Part shown: positions 15,458 through 22,288 of the stretch, in pieces | Layout of the letters: the number at the start of each line of letters is the position of its first letter | How positions within the stretch are numbered: the stretch's first letter is position 1 | DNA from: CAZNHL01 sp964572965 | GTDB lineage: Bacteria; Bacteroidota; Bacteroidia; Cytophagales; UBA9547 | Reading direction: 5' to 3' | DNA length: 29,016 nt | NCBI GenBank assembly: GCA_964572965.1 | Contig: CAZNHL010000057.1 | Coordinates: forward strand, 1 to 29,016 | The notes under the pieces: model-generated | Database searches by the model: none | What the model was told of the DNA's origin: nothing | What the model saw: only the letters and a program-made list of their open reading frames with translations | Made by a program: the position numbers and the translations under genes

Positions 15458-17005
15458 TTACTTGTCTTTTTTCTTTTTCAGCCATTCAACCTTATAAAGG
15501 TCTTTTCTTCTGTCCTGCAAGTTACGCACAGCTCCGTATTTACGAATCTCACGTAAAAGGTCAAGGTTAAGGTCTGCAATCAAAACAGTTTCAGTATTTG
15601 GAACAGCTTCAGCTACCAGTGCGTCATGTGGGAAAGGTACGTCCGATGGCGAGAATACCGCTGACTGAGAATACTGAATATCCATATTCTCAACTTTAGG
15701 TAAGTTACCTACACTACCGGAAATAGCTACGTAGCACTCATTTTCAATGGCACGAGCCTGCGCACAAAGGCGGACGCGCAGATAAGAGTTTTTGGTATCA
15801 GTCCAGTATGGTACAAAGAGAATATTCATTTCCTGTTCAGCCATCAGACGGGCAAGTTCAGGGAACTCCACATCGTAGCAGATCAGGATACCTATTTTAC
15901 CAAAATCAGTATCAAATACTTTAAGCTCGTTACCACCTTTCATGCCCCAATGGAAAGCTTCATCAGGAGTAGGGTGGAGTTTGTATTGGTAGTCCCATGT
16001 ACCGTCGCGACGAAGCAGGTAAGACATGTTATATAGACTTCCGTTTTTATAAAGCGGCATACTTCCTGCAATAATATTGGTATTGTAGGAGACTGCCAGT
16101 TCAAGCATTTTGTCGCGAATATCTTCCGTGTAAGTTGCCAGTTTACGAACAGCATCAGAAGCCGTAGCCTCATTGAAACGGGCCATCATTGGAGCATTGA
16201 AGAATTCCGGGAACAATACCATGTCGCATTTGTAACCGGCCACAGTATCTACAAAGAATTCTACCTGTTGCATCAGATCGTCTACCGTATCAAAAGGACG
16301 CATCTGCCATTGTACAACACCTGTTCTTACAAAGGATTTACGGCCGCCTATGAGTTTGTCTTTCTCATCATAATAAATATTGATCCACTCAAGTAGCGTA
16401 GCATACGATTTACTTTCTTTGTCTTCCGGCAAATAACCCGTAATGATTTTACGAACGTGGAAATCGTTGGCAAGCTGAAATGTAAGGATTGGATCGTATA
16501 TCTCCTTGGCTTTTACAAAGTCGATATACTTACGGGGAGCCATCTCATCAGAATAATTACTATAGCCCGGAATACGACCTCCTGCAATAATAGCGCGCAG
16601 GTTTAAACTTTCGCACAATTCTTTCCGACCATCATACAAACGTCTTCCGAGGCGCATTCCCTGGTATTCCGGATTTACGAAAACGTCTGTACCATACAAC
16701 GTATCTCCGTCTTTGTCGTGCGTAGTATAGGTATAGTTTCCTGTAATTTCAGCGTAAGTATGGTTGTCTCCGAATTTTGAATATTTCACAATTAAACTGA
16801 ATGCACAGGCAACAACCTTTTCGTTGTCTTCCACGCAAATTTGCCCTTCAGGAAACTTGTCGAGCTGTGCGTGAAATTCTTTCTTAGTATAGGAACCTCC
16901 GGCATTTGAATAAACTAATTCCATCATCTCTTTGACATCCTGGTAGTCAGCATAAGTCATCGTGCGGAGAATCAGCTTGTGTTCGTTTTCTTTCTTCTTA
17001 GCCAT
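15458..17005 (-). CDS. GNAT acetyltransferase fused to carbon-nitrogen hydrolase (nitrilase superfamily)
   Basis: The roughly 515-residue bifunctional protein combines two domains. The N-terminal domain (about 10-215) is GNAT, with the acetyl-CoA loop YQGMRLGRRLYDGR after strand YGTDVFVNPE. The C-terminal domain (about 225-505) is a nitrilase-superfamily amidohydrolase with the complete Glu-Lys-Cys triad: E267 (LFPEFFNAP), K342 (YKLHPTPDE) and C376 (ILICYDVEFPEL). The fusion is a known arrangement, as in Bacillus subtilis YhcX, and is common in Bacteroidota; the substrate is not established. It is probably cytoplasmic. ATG 17005 (MAKKKENEHKL) is preferred to the in-frame start at 17095, whose first 30 residues look non-coding. 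It is monocistronic with a terminator. Confidence 0.92.
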   Translation of the reverse strand: MAKKKENEHKLILRTMTYADYQDVKEMMELVYSNAGGSYTKKEFHAQLDKFPEGQICVEDNEKVVACAFSLIVKYSKFGDNHTYAEITGNYTYTTHDKDGDTLYGTDVFVNPEYQGMRLGRRLYDGRKELCESLNLRAIIAGGRIPGYSNYSDEMAPRKYIDFVKAKEIYDPILTFQLANDFHVRKIITGYLPEDKESKSYATLLEWINIYYDEKDKLIGGRKSFVRTGVVQWQMRPFDTVDDLMQQVEFFVDTVAGYKCDMVLFPEFFNAPMMARFNEATASDAVRKLATYTEDIRDKMLELAVSYNTNIIAGSMPLYKNGSLYNMSYLLRRDGTWDYQYKLHPTPDEAFHWGMKGGNELKVFDTDFGKIGILICYDVEFPELARLMAEQEMNILFVPYWTDTKNSYLRVRLCAQARAIENECYVAISGSVGNLPKVENMDIQYSQSAVFSPSDVPFPHDALVAEAVPNTETVLIADLNLDLLREIRKYGAVRNLQDRRKDLYKVEWLKKKKDK

Positions 17006-17292
17006 AATTATATGCGTAGTAGAATTGTGTATTGGGATATACTTCCTGCAAGATACAAACAGAAAGTGTTGAATAGATGTCCTGAAGATTAACACATTTC
17101 AAAAAGTTTTAATTCAGTCAGTTTATGCCTGTATTTTTGCGGGCTGGTGTTAGTGAGGATCAATTGTTTGTGAAAATCACAGACAATTCCGGTAGCAGAG
17201 CTTGAAGCTGTCGAAGCTGTAAGTTTTTAGCTGTTTTTGAATTGTAGATTTCGGGAAGCTATACTATTTTGAGGGAATTGATTAATCAGCTT
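17006..17292. other. Intergenic region between divergent genes
   Basis: No gene was found. It carries the 5' region of the leftward GNAT-nitrilase gene (minus-strand TATCTTGC at about 17047-17054 is a weak -7-like element). An AT-rich stretch leads to the first palindrome at 17293. AATTGTTTGTGAAAATCACAGACAATT (17164-17190) is a loose inverted repeat, ATTGT...ACAAT, with unclear meaning. Confidence 0.4.
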
Positions 17293-17333
17293 CTTTAATC
17301 TTGATATCACAATTTGTGATATCAAGATTAAAG
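17293..17333. repeat. 41-base perfect palindrome upstream of the ORF6N gene
   Basis: Arms of 20 bases are complementary around a single central T at 17313 (left arm CTTTAATCTTGATATCACAA). Its inner 27 bases (17300-17326) recur exactly at 17892-17918 on the other side of the gene. It ends 20 bases before the ATG at 17354, so it could be an operator for the gene or one end of a mobile unit. No T-run follows, which argues against a terminator. Confidence 0.93.
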
Positions 17334-17353
17334 GGTAATAAACCAGCAGCATA

Positions 17354-17881
17354 ATGAAAGACTTTTTAGTAATACCAGATGAAGCCGTCATTAGTAAGAT
17401 ATACCTTTTCAGAGACAAGAAAGTAATGCTGGATAGCGATCTGGCAGATTTGTACGGTGTTGAAACGCGTGTTCTGAATCAGGCTATCAAAAGAAATGAA
17501 GACAGGTTTCCTGAAGACTTTATGTTTCAACTAACAGAGAAAGAGTTTGAAAAGTTGAAATCACAGGTTGGTAAAGGGAACTGGGGAGGCCGGAGAATTG
17601 CGCCAAATGTATTTACTGAACATGGAGTTTTGATGCTTTCAAGTGTACTGAACAGCAAAAAGGCCATTGCCGTGAATATTCAGATTGTAAGAATTTTTAC
17701 TAAAATGCGTGAAATGTTGCTGACTCACAAAGATTTACTGCTTGAAATGGAGGAGTTAAGGACGAAGGTGAGAGGGCAGGACGATAAAATTGGAATGCTT
17801 TATAACTATCTCAATCAATTTATAACGGAAGAAAAGCCGGAACCTTTGGAACCAATAGGGTTTAAACTTACAAATAAATAG
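17354..17881 (+). CDS. ORF6N-domain DNA-binding protein
   Basis: The 175-residue protein has an N-terminal ORF6N domain (about 12-100; related to the KilA-N/Bro-N group of phage and viral DNA-binding proteins). Motifs are IYLFRDKKVMLDSDLADLYGV, the helical stretch TRVLNQAIKRNEDRFPEDF, and APNVFTEHGVLMLSSVLNS. A helical, probably coiled-coil region (about 120-160) and a short proline-rich tail follow. The biochemical role of such stand-alone proteins is not established. The gene is enclosed by two palindromes sharing a 27-base core, one ending 20 bases before the start and the other beginning 7 bases after the stop. Binding of the protein to these palindromes is a natural hypothesis but not shown. 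Neither neighbour is functionally related, which fits an inserted unit. The ORF is intact. Confidence 0.9.
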   Translation: MKDFLVIPDEAVISKIYLFRDKKVMLDSDLADLYGVETRVLNQAIKRNEDRFPEDFMFQLTEKEFEKLKSQVGKGNWGGRRIAPNVFTEHGVLMLSSVLNSKKAIAVNIQIVRIFTKMREMLLTHKDLLLEMEELRTKVRGQDDKIGMLYNYLNQFITEEKPEPLEPIGFKLTNK

Positions 17882-17888
17882 ATGTACT

Positions 17889-17921
17889 CAACTTGATATC
17901 ACAATTTGTGATATCAAGTTG
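17889..17921. repeat. 33-base perfect palindrome downstream of the ORF6N gene
   Basis: Arms of 16 bases (left arm CAACTTGATATCACAA) are complementary around a central T at 17905. The inner 27 bases are identical to the upstream copy. The outer bases differ from that copy, yet pairing is kept on both sides (for example A/T at 17891/17919 against T/A at 17299/17327, and C/G at 17889/17921 against A/T at 17297/17329). Confidence 0.93.
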
Positions 17922-17930
17922 GAATTGTAG

Positions 17931-17970
17931 AGACGTTGCATGCAAGGTCTTTTTATTAACCTGCAACGTC
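17931..17970. repeat. Imperfect palindrome AGACGTTGCA with repeated half
   Basis: AGACGTTGCA (17931-17940) is followed at once by TGCAAGGTCT (one mismatch to a perfect 20-base palindrome), then a T-run, then TGCAACGTC (17962-17970), which pairs with GACGTTGCA at 17932-17940 perfectly. Two alternative stems thus share the left arm. It may terminate transcription of the ORF6N gene or the leftward oxidoreductase gene, or be a dispersed repeat. Confidence 0.6.
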
Positions 17971-17982
17971 CCTGTTTATATC

Positions 17983-19101
17983 CTAAAACGGCTTTCCGTG
18001 CGTTAACCCAATCAATGCATCTGTAATGAATGGCAATGGTTTTAGTGTTTTAAAAGCAATATCGGTAAGCTTATTATTGCCAAACAGCTGCTGAATTTTA
18101 GCTCCATTTTTGATTCGTGATGAAAAAGTACCTTTCCATTGGTGCTGATAGAGGTTTTCAAGTTCCGGGCGGTTTATTGTTCCATTCAGGAAAAGGTCAA
18201 TTTGGCCGGCAACAATAAATGATGCATGCATTGCCAGACTCATCCCGTTTCCGCTTAAGGGGGCAATTGTTCCGGCAGCATCGCCTAAAAGTAGCAAATG
18301 GTTTTCTACGAGCGATTTTTGCTCAAATGTGACGTTGGAAATAGCCAGTGGCTTTTCAAACAGAAATTCAGATTCAGTGAAGTACTTTTTAAGGAAAGGG
18401 TTCTGCTTCAATACCTGATCTTCCAGTGCTTTGATGCTACCATGTTTTTGAAGTTGCCCGGCCGCACTTAAATAGCAAAGGCAATATTTGTCGCCATCTA
18501 CCTTTGACACGCCGCAGTAACCGTCTTCAAAATTATGTAGCTCAATATGATCAGGAGCAAGGTCTGTTTTTATATGGTATTTAATGCCTATGTAATTAGT
18601 CAGGGGTCTTACTGTTCTTTTTAAACTCAGGTCAAGGTTAGATTTTTTACCAAAAGTACCACAGGCTATTTTAGCTGTAAATTTTTCTGTAACTGTTTTA
18701 ATAGTAAATGTTTCCTGCTCAAAAACAACATCTTCTACTTTGGTATTTTCAAGTAGTGTAACTCCCGCTTTTTTAGCAAGATTGGCCAAATGTAAGTCCA
18801 ATGTATACCTGCTTATGCCAAATCCTCCTTGTTTTAAAGGTCTTTTAATGACCGTTCCTTTGGGAGAGGAAATGGTAAGGTGTTTGATAAATGGTAATTC
18901 CAATTGTGAAAAAGGAACTCCAAGATGTTCAAGGAAAGGATAACTTTCCATAGAAATATATTCACCGCAGACTTTATGGAAAGGGTATTGCTCTTTTTCG
19001 AAGAGAATCACAGAATGATTCTTTTTAGCCAGCTGAATTGCCAGTGTCAGACCTGCCAGGCCACCGCCAATGATCGCTACATCAAAGTGATTAGTTGGCA
19101 T
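17983..19101 (-). CDS. FAD-dependent oxidoreductase of the type III PKS cluster
   Basis: The 372-residue flavoprotein resembles geranylgeranyl reductase and aromatic hydroxylase types. It has an N-terminal dinucleotide-binding motif (VAIIGGGLAGLTLAIQLA, about 8-25), followed by EKEQYPFHKVCGEYIS, typical of the geranylgeranyl reductase-like family. The second FAD motif is LLLGDAAGTIAPLSGNGMSLAM. A short C-terminal helical segment ends with GLTHGKPF. It probably hydroxylates or reduces the product of the cluster (ring oxidation to a quinone, or reduction of a prenyl chain); which one cannot be told. It is the last gene of four, its start overlapping the methyltransferase gene by 11 bases. The role parallels SrsC, the flavoprotein next to the type III PKS SrsA in Streptomyces griseus, but common ancestry is not claimed. 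Confidence 0.88.
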   Translation of the reverse strand: MPTNHFDVAIIGGGLAGLTLAIQLAKKNHSVILFEKEQYPFHKVCGEYISMESYPFLEHLGVPFSQLELPFIKHLTISSPKGTVIKRPLKQGGFGISRYTLDLHLANLAKKAGVTLLENTKVEDVVFEQETFTIKTVTEKFTAKIACGTFGKKSNLDLSLKRTVRPLTNYIGIKYHIKTDLAPDHIELHNFEDGYCGVSKVDGDKYCLCYLSAAGQLQKHGSIKALEDQVLKQNPFLKKYFTESEFLFEKPLAISNVTFEQKSLVENHLLLLGDAAGTIAPLSGNGMSLAMHASFIVAGQIDLFLNGTINRPELENLYQHQWKGTFSSRIKNGAKIQQLFGNNKLTDIAFKTLKPLPFITDALIGLTHGKPF

Positions 19102-19801
19102 ATTTTACAGTAATCAGGTGACGAAAAGCCCATTTGTTTTCTATTTCAAAAGTGGTGTGCCTTGTCGATTTCAGGATATTGAACCATTCGCTTGTCTTAA
19201 AGCCTCTTAAAACTGAAAGTGGGGCATCATTTTTTACAAGATAAGACTTTGAGAAAAAATGGGTAATCCATTTGATGCTGTGGTATGCCAATGGATGGCG
19301 TTCAAGATCATTGATCAGCAAATGACTTTTGTTTTGAAGACAATCATTAATCAGTGCTGTAATCTGAGTTTCATTCAGGTGATGGCAAAATAAAGAACAG
19401 TGTACAATACTGATGTTATTGCTGTTCTGGAAAACATTGCGGTAATCGTCGCAGATGAAACTGATTTCCGGAAAGTCTTTACAGTTTTCTTTAGCGTAAC
19501 TGATGCAGTCTGCTTTGAGGTCAATGCCGGTCAACCGGACTTGTATTTTCTTTTTTCTGGCCCATATAGCAATTGCTTTCAGCGTATCTCCGCCACCACA
19601 GCCGATATCTGCAAGATGTATCGCTTGCTTATTTTGGCCAATCAATTTTTTTAAACCGGCTAAAGTTACCCTATGGCCGTCGAGATATCGGTTGATTACT
19701 TCCAGCTCGTAAAGATTCCGATACAGATCATCTGCAGGGATATTCTCTGCATCAAGCAGCTCTTCTTCGTATGAACGTTTATGGAAATCCGGCTTTGTCA
19801 C
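19091..19801 (-). CDS. Class I SAM-dependent methyltransferase of the type III PKS cluster
   Basis: The 236-residue protein has SAM-binding motif I LADIGCGGGDTLKAIA (about 70-85), followed by the acidic end of strand two in VRLTGIDLKADCISYAKENC, and motif ISFICDDYRNVF. Later the sequence ISIVHCSLFCHHLNE resembles the post-motif region of ubiquinone/menaquinone-type C- or O-methyltransferases. The C-terminal part (FFSKSYLVKNDAPLSVLRGFKTSEWFNIL) matches the substrate-side segment of methyltransferases that accompany type III polyketide synthases in Bacteroidota. The start is GTG at 19801, overlapping the stop of the polyketide synthase gene (GTGA). It presumably methylates the ring or a hydroxyl of the polyketide. 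Confidence 0.88.
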   Translation of the reverse strand: MTKPDFHKRSYEEELLDAENIPADDLYRNLYELEVINRYLDGHRVTLAGLKKLIGQNKQAIHLADIGCGGGDTLKAIAIWARKKKIQVRLTGIDLKADCISYAKENCKDFPEISFICDDYRNVFQNSNNISIVHCSLFCHHLNETQITALINDCLQNKSHLLINDLERHPLAYHSIKWITHFFSKSYLVKNDAPLSVLRGFKTSEWFNILKSTRHTTFEIENKWAFRHLITVKYAN

Positions 19802-20895
19802 AAGGTCTGTCTTAAGTCTTTCAAAAGTATAGTTTCCATTGTCAGGCCAGGGCCGAAGGCTGCTCCCATGGTATGTTCACCATTTTTTGATGAACGCTCC
19901 ATGATCTCTTTCAATACAAAAAGAATAGTTGGTGACGACATGTTGCCATAGTCACGCAGTGTTTCATAGGAAATAGCAAGCTTGTCAGGATTCAGTTGTA
20001 AAACATTTTCTATTGTTTCAAGAATTTTCCGTCCTCCCGGATGGATTGCCCAATGGTTGATTTCGCTTAATTCGTATTCAATGTGAGTAAGCAGGTTTTT
20101 AACCATGTCAGGTAAACCTTCTTTGATCAGTTCGGGAATGTATGAGCTAAGTGTCATTAAAAAACCTTTACTGGATAAATGCCAGGCCATGTCTTTCCCT
20201 CCACTGAGGTTTACTTTAGAGTAGAACTTAATAATTTCCAAGCCTGTTAGTTCCTTTTCAGCAGCCACTTTTTTGGATAGTACAAAAGCCGCCGCTGCTC
20301 CGTCTGCAAAAAGCAGGTTGGCAATAATATTGTCGTCTTCCTGGTTTTGCTGAAAGTGTAGTGTACATAGTTCCACACAGACTACAGCCACAATAGCATC
20401 AGGAGTAGAACGGGCTATCGCATCGGCCATTTTTAAACCATGTAATGCGGCATAGCAACCCATGAAATTAACTGAAGTACGTTGAATATCACCACGAAAT
20501 CCCATAGATCTTAGTAAGTCTATATCTAATCCGGGAGCATACATACCTGTGCATGAAACTGTGATAAGGTGTGTAATATCCTGAATACCGATAGATTCCG
20601 GAAGCGCTTTTTTGATAGCTTCTTCGGCAAGCAGAGGCGCTTTCTTTCTATAGATAGTCATACGCTCTTCCAGAAACGGACTGCCGTTTTGCTCTGTGAA
20701 AAGGGTTTTGGTGCTTGTCTTTTGAAAGTCAGGTAAAACAGAATAGCGTTTCTGGATACCACTTTTTTTGTAAAGTGTTTTAAGCTTTAATCTATCTCTT
20801 TCTTCTTCAAACAACTCTCCCATAAAATCAGCAATGTCTGATTGTTGGTGAGAATGATCCGGCAAAGCAGTTGCAATCGATACTAATAAACTCAT
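19798..20895 (-). CDS. Type III polyketide synthase (chalcone/stilbene synthase family)
   Basis: The roughly 365-residue protein is a homodimeric thiolase-fold enzyme that extends an acyl-CoA starter with malonyl-CoA and cyclises the product to a resorcinol, pyrone or phloroglucinol. The complete catalytic triad is visible: C115 (TVSCTGMYAPG), H285 (WAIHPGGRKIL) and N318 (LRDYGNMSSPT). The family GFGPG-like loop is present as AAFGPGLTMETILL near the C-terminus. ATG 20895 (MSLLVSIATALP) is chosen over the in-frame codon at 20940, because it gives the family's usual start and overlaps the stop of the prenyltransferase gene (ATGA). No dedicated acyl-CoA ligase or carrier protein is adjacent, so the starter is probably a cellular acyl-CoA. 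It is the second gene of a four-gene overlapping operon. Confidence 0.94.
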   Translation of the reverse strand: MSLLVSIATALPDHSHQQSDIADFMGELFEEERDRLKLKTLYKKSGIQKRYSVLPDFQKTSTKTLFTEQNGSPFLEERMTIYRKKAPLLAEEAIKKALPESIGIQDITHLITVSCTGMYAPGLDIDLLRSMGFRGDIQRTSVNFMGCYAALHGLKMADAIARSTPDAIVAVVCVELCTLHFQQNQEDDNIIANLLFADGAAAAFVLSKKVAAEKELTGLEIIKFYSKVNLSGGKDMAWHLSSKGFLMTLSSYIPELIKEGLPDMVKNLLTHIEYELSEINHWAIHPGGRKILETIENVLQLNPDKLAISYETLRDYGNMSSPTILFVLKEIMERSSKNGEHTMGAAFGPGLTMETILLKDLRQTL

Positions 20896-21752
20896 AGAAT
20901 GTTTGTGAGAAGCAATGTTAAAAAACAGCCATTCATACAAACCGAAGCAATCAGGTTCATACGCATGGTATGTTCGAAATCAGCATTTTGGGTATTCTTC
21001 CATACTTTAGAAGCCCAGTAAACAAAATAAAGAATAGTGGGAGCAAGGCATATCTGTAAATACAAAAAGCCTTGTGGTTTTGTTTGAGAGAAATAGAAAT
21101 AAAGCAGCAGATTGGCGAGCCCGAACATGATTGCAGAGAAAATGAAAGTGCCTTTGTAGCCCAGGCGATAACTGAGTGTAATGTCGCCGGAAGCGTAATC
21201 CTGTTTGTGCTGATAGATTTGAGTAAGTGGATAGACACCCGCAATAAGCAATGATGAAGCAATGAGCGGTAACTGCAATGAGGTTAAACCAAATGTCTCG
21301 GTTTCTATAGCTGAGTAAACCATGTAATAAGTAAATGCTCCCTGGAAAATTATTACTGTCAGAAAACCTATAATTGGGAAGCGTTTTAACCTGATGCCTT
21401 TATAGCTGTAAGAACGTGAAGCGATAATGTAAATTAATACACAGATGAAAAATTGAAGGCTTACCCATAAAGCAAGAATAAGGCCTGTAATGTCAAATAG
21501 CAGCGCTGCATAAAATAGCTTTTGGGTAGCCTTAGGAGGGTTTTTAAGACCCCCAATACTTCCTTCATCCTGATCCATAAAGCTATTATAACCATTACTT
21601 GCAGGATAGATAAATAAATGAAGGACAAAAAAAACGATAATAGCATTTCTCAAGTCAGGCTGGATTGTCTGGCTCAAGGCAAATAAAAACACGGGCATTA
21701 GAAATACCGAAAAAGGTATACGCAATAATTTGATCGTGTCTCGGTTGAGCAT
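20892..21752 (-). CDS. UbiA-family prenyltransferase of the type III PKS cluster
   Basis: The 286-residue polytopic membrane protein has about eight or nine hydrophobic helices. The first prenyl-diphosphate-binding motif is NGYNSFMDQDEGSIGG (about 50-68), a variant of the usual NDxxDxxxD. The second is QHKQDYASGDITLSYRLG (about 178-195), corresponding to DxxxD on the opposite loop. UbiA enzymes attach a polyprenyl chain to an aromatic ring at the membrane. Here the acceptor is presumably the aromatic product of the adjacent type III polyketide synthase. It is the first gene of the unit; the ATG at 21752 is clear and the end overlaps the next gene by four bases. Confidence 0.9.
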   Translation of the reverse strand: MLNRDTIKLLRIPFSVFLMPVFLFALSQTIQPDLRNAIIVFFVLHLFIYPASNGYNSFMDQDEGSIGGLKNPPKATQKLFYAALLFDITGLILALWVSLQFFICVLIYIIASRSYSYKGIRLKRFPIIGFLTVIIFQGAFTYYMVYSAIETETFGLTSLQLPLIASSLLIAGVYPLTQIYQHKQDYASGDITLSYRLGYKGTFIFSAIMFGLANLLLYFYFSQTKPQGFLYLQICLAPTILYFVYWASKVWKNTQNADFEHTMRMNLIASVCMNGCFLTLLLTNIL

Positions 21753-21828
21753 TTAAAGGAGTGTATATATGAATAAAGTGAAAAATGCTCTAAATAGCAA
21801 TTTGGATATGACTTATAACCTCTAAATT

Positions 21829-21857
21829 AAAAAAGCCAGGGCGACCCTGGCTTTTTT
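21829..21857. terminator. Perfect 13-bp bidirectional hairpin terminator
   Basis: AAAAAAGCCAGGG (21829-21841) pairs fully with CCCTGGCTTTTTT (21845-21857), loop CGA. Read leftward it terminates the small gene ending at 21876 and separates it from the polyketide operon that starts at 21752. Confidence 0.92.
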
Positions 21858-21875
21858 AATTCAGGCTTTAGGAGA

Positions 21876-22121
21876 TTAGATTTTTGCAAACTTATCGTCA
21901 AAGTAAGCAGCAGCAGCATCTGTAAAAGGATGTGCTTTGCGGATATAAGCTAAAGTTCTTTTTTCTGTTTCAGTAACACCTTTACCATCTGCAGCTGAAG
22001 CAAACAACTCGTCAACTTCTGCTTTAGAAACTTTACCTTCACCTTTCCCTGTAGTTGCAGCAATAGCCACATCTAATAATTCTTTTTCGTACTGTACGCC
22101 GTCAATTGTCTGGTAAGCCAT
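21876..22121 (-). CDS. Small acidic soluble protein, unknown
   Basis: The 81-residue, probably all-helical protein has no signal peptide or membrane segment. Recognisable stretches are YEKELLDVAIAATTGKGEGKVS, KAEVDELFASAADGKGVTETEKRT and an Ala- and aromatic-rich close (DAAAAYFDDKFAKI). The GKGEGKVSKAEVDEL and ADGKGVTETEK segments look superficially like helix-loop-helix (EF-hand-like) units, but without a proper calcium loop. I do not recognise the family. Codon use is regular and GC-richer than the surroundings, which suggests good expression. It has a candidate promoter and a strong terminator, so it is a single-gene unit between the polyketide operon and kup. Confidence 0.75.
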   Translation of the reverse strand: MAYQTIDGVQYEKELLDVAIAATTGKGEGKVSKAEVDELFASAADGKGVTETEKRTLAYIRKAHPFTDAAAAYFDDKFAKI

Positions 22122-22161
22122 ATGAGTTAATTTGAGTGTTGAAATTATCCCTTCAAATTAG

Positions 22162-22169
22162 CAAAATTA
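22162..22169 (-). promoter_or_regulatory. Candidate -7 element for the small acidic protein
   Basis: CAAAATTA on the plus strand reads TAATTTTG leftward, an exact TAnnTTTG match, about 40 bases before the ATG at 22121. No TTG at the proper -33 distance was found, so the call is tentative. Confidence 0.35.
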
Positions 22170-22288
22170 TATGATAACTGAGAGAGAATAACCGTGTTTT
22201 ATTGCAAAGATTTACTGTTTTTGAAAGGCATAAAAATAGGCTGTTATTTTATGTACAGCTTATTTAAAAGAAGTTTCTTATAATATGT

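Noticed and set aside
17006..17095. 30-residue N-terminal extension of the GNAT-nitrilase
   Set aside because: The extension looks non-coding, and MAKKKENEHKL at 17005 matches family starts.
17293..17921. The two ORF6N palindromes as ordinary terminators
   Set aside because: One lies upstream of the gene it would terminate, neither has a T-run, and the shared 27-base core is not expected of unrelated terminators.
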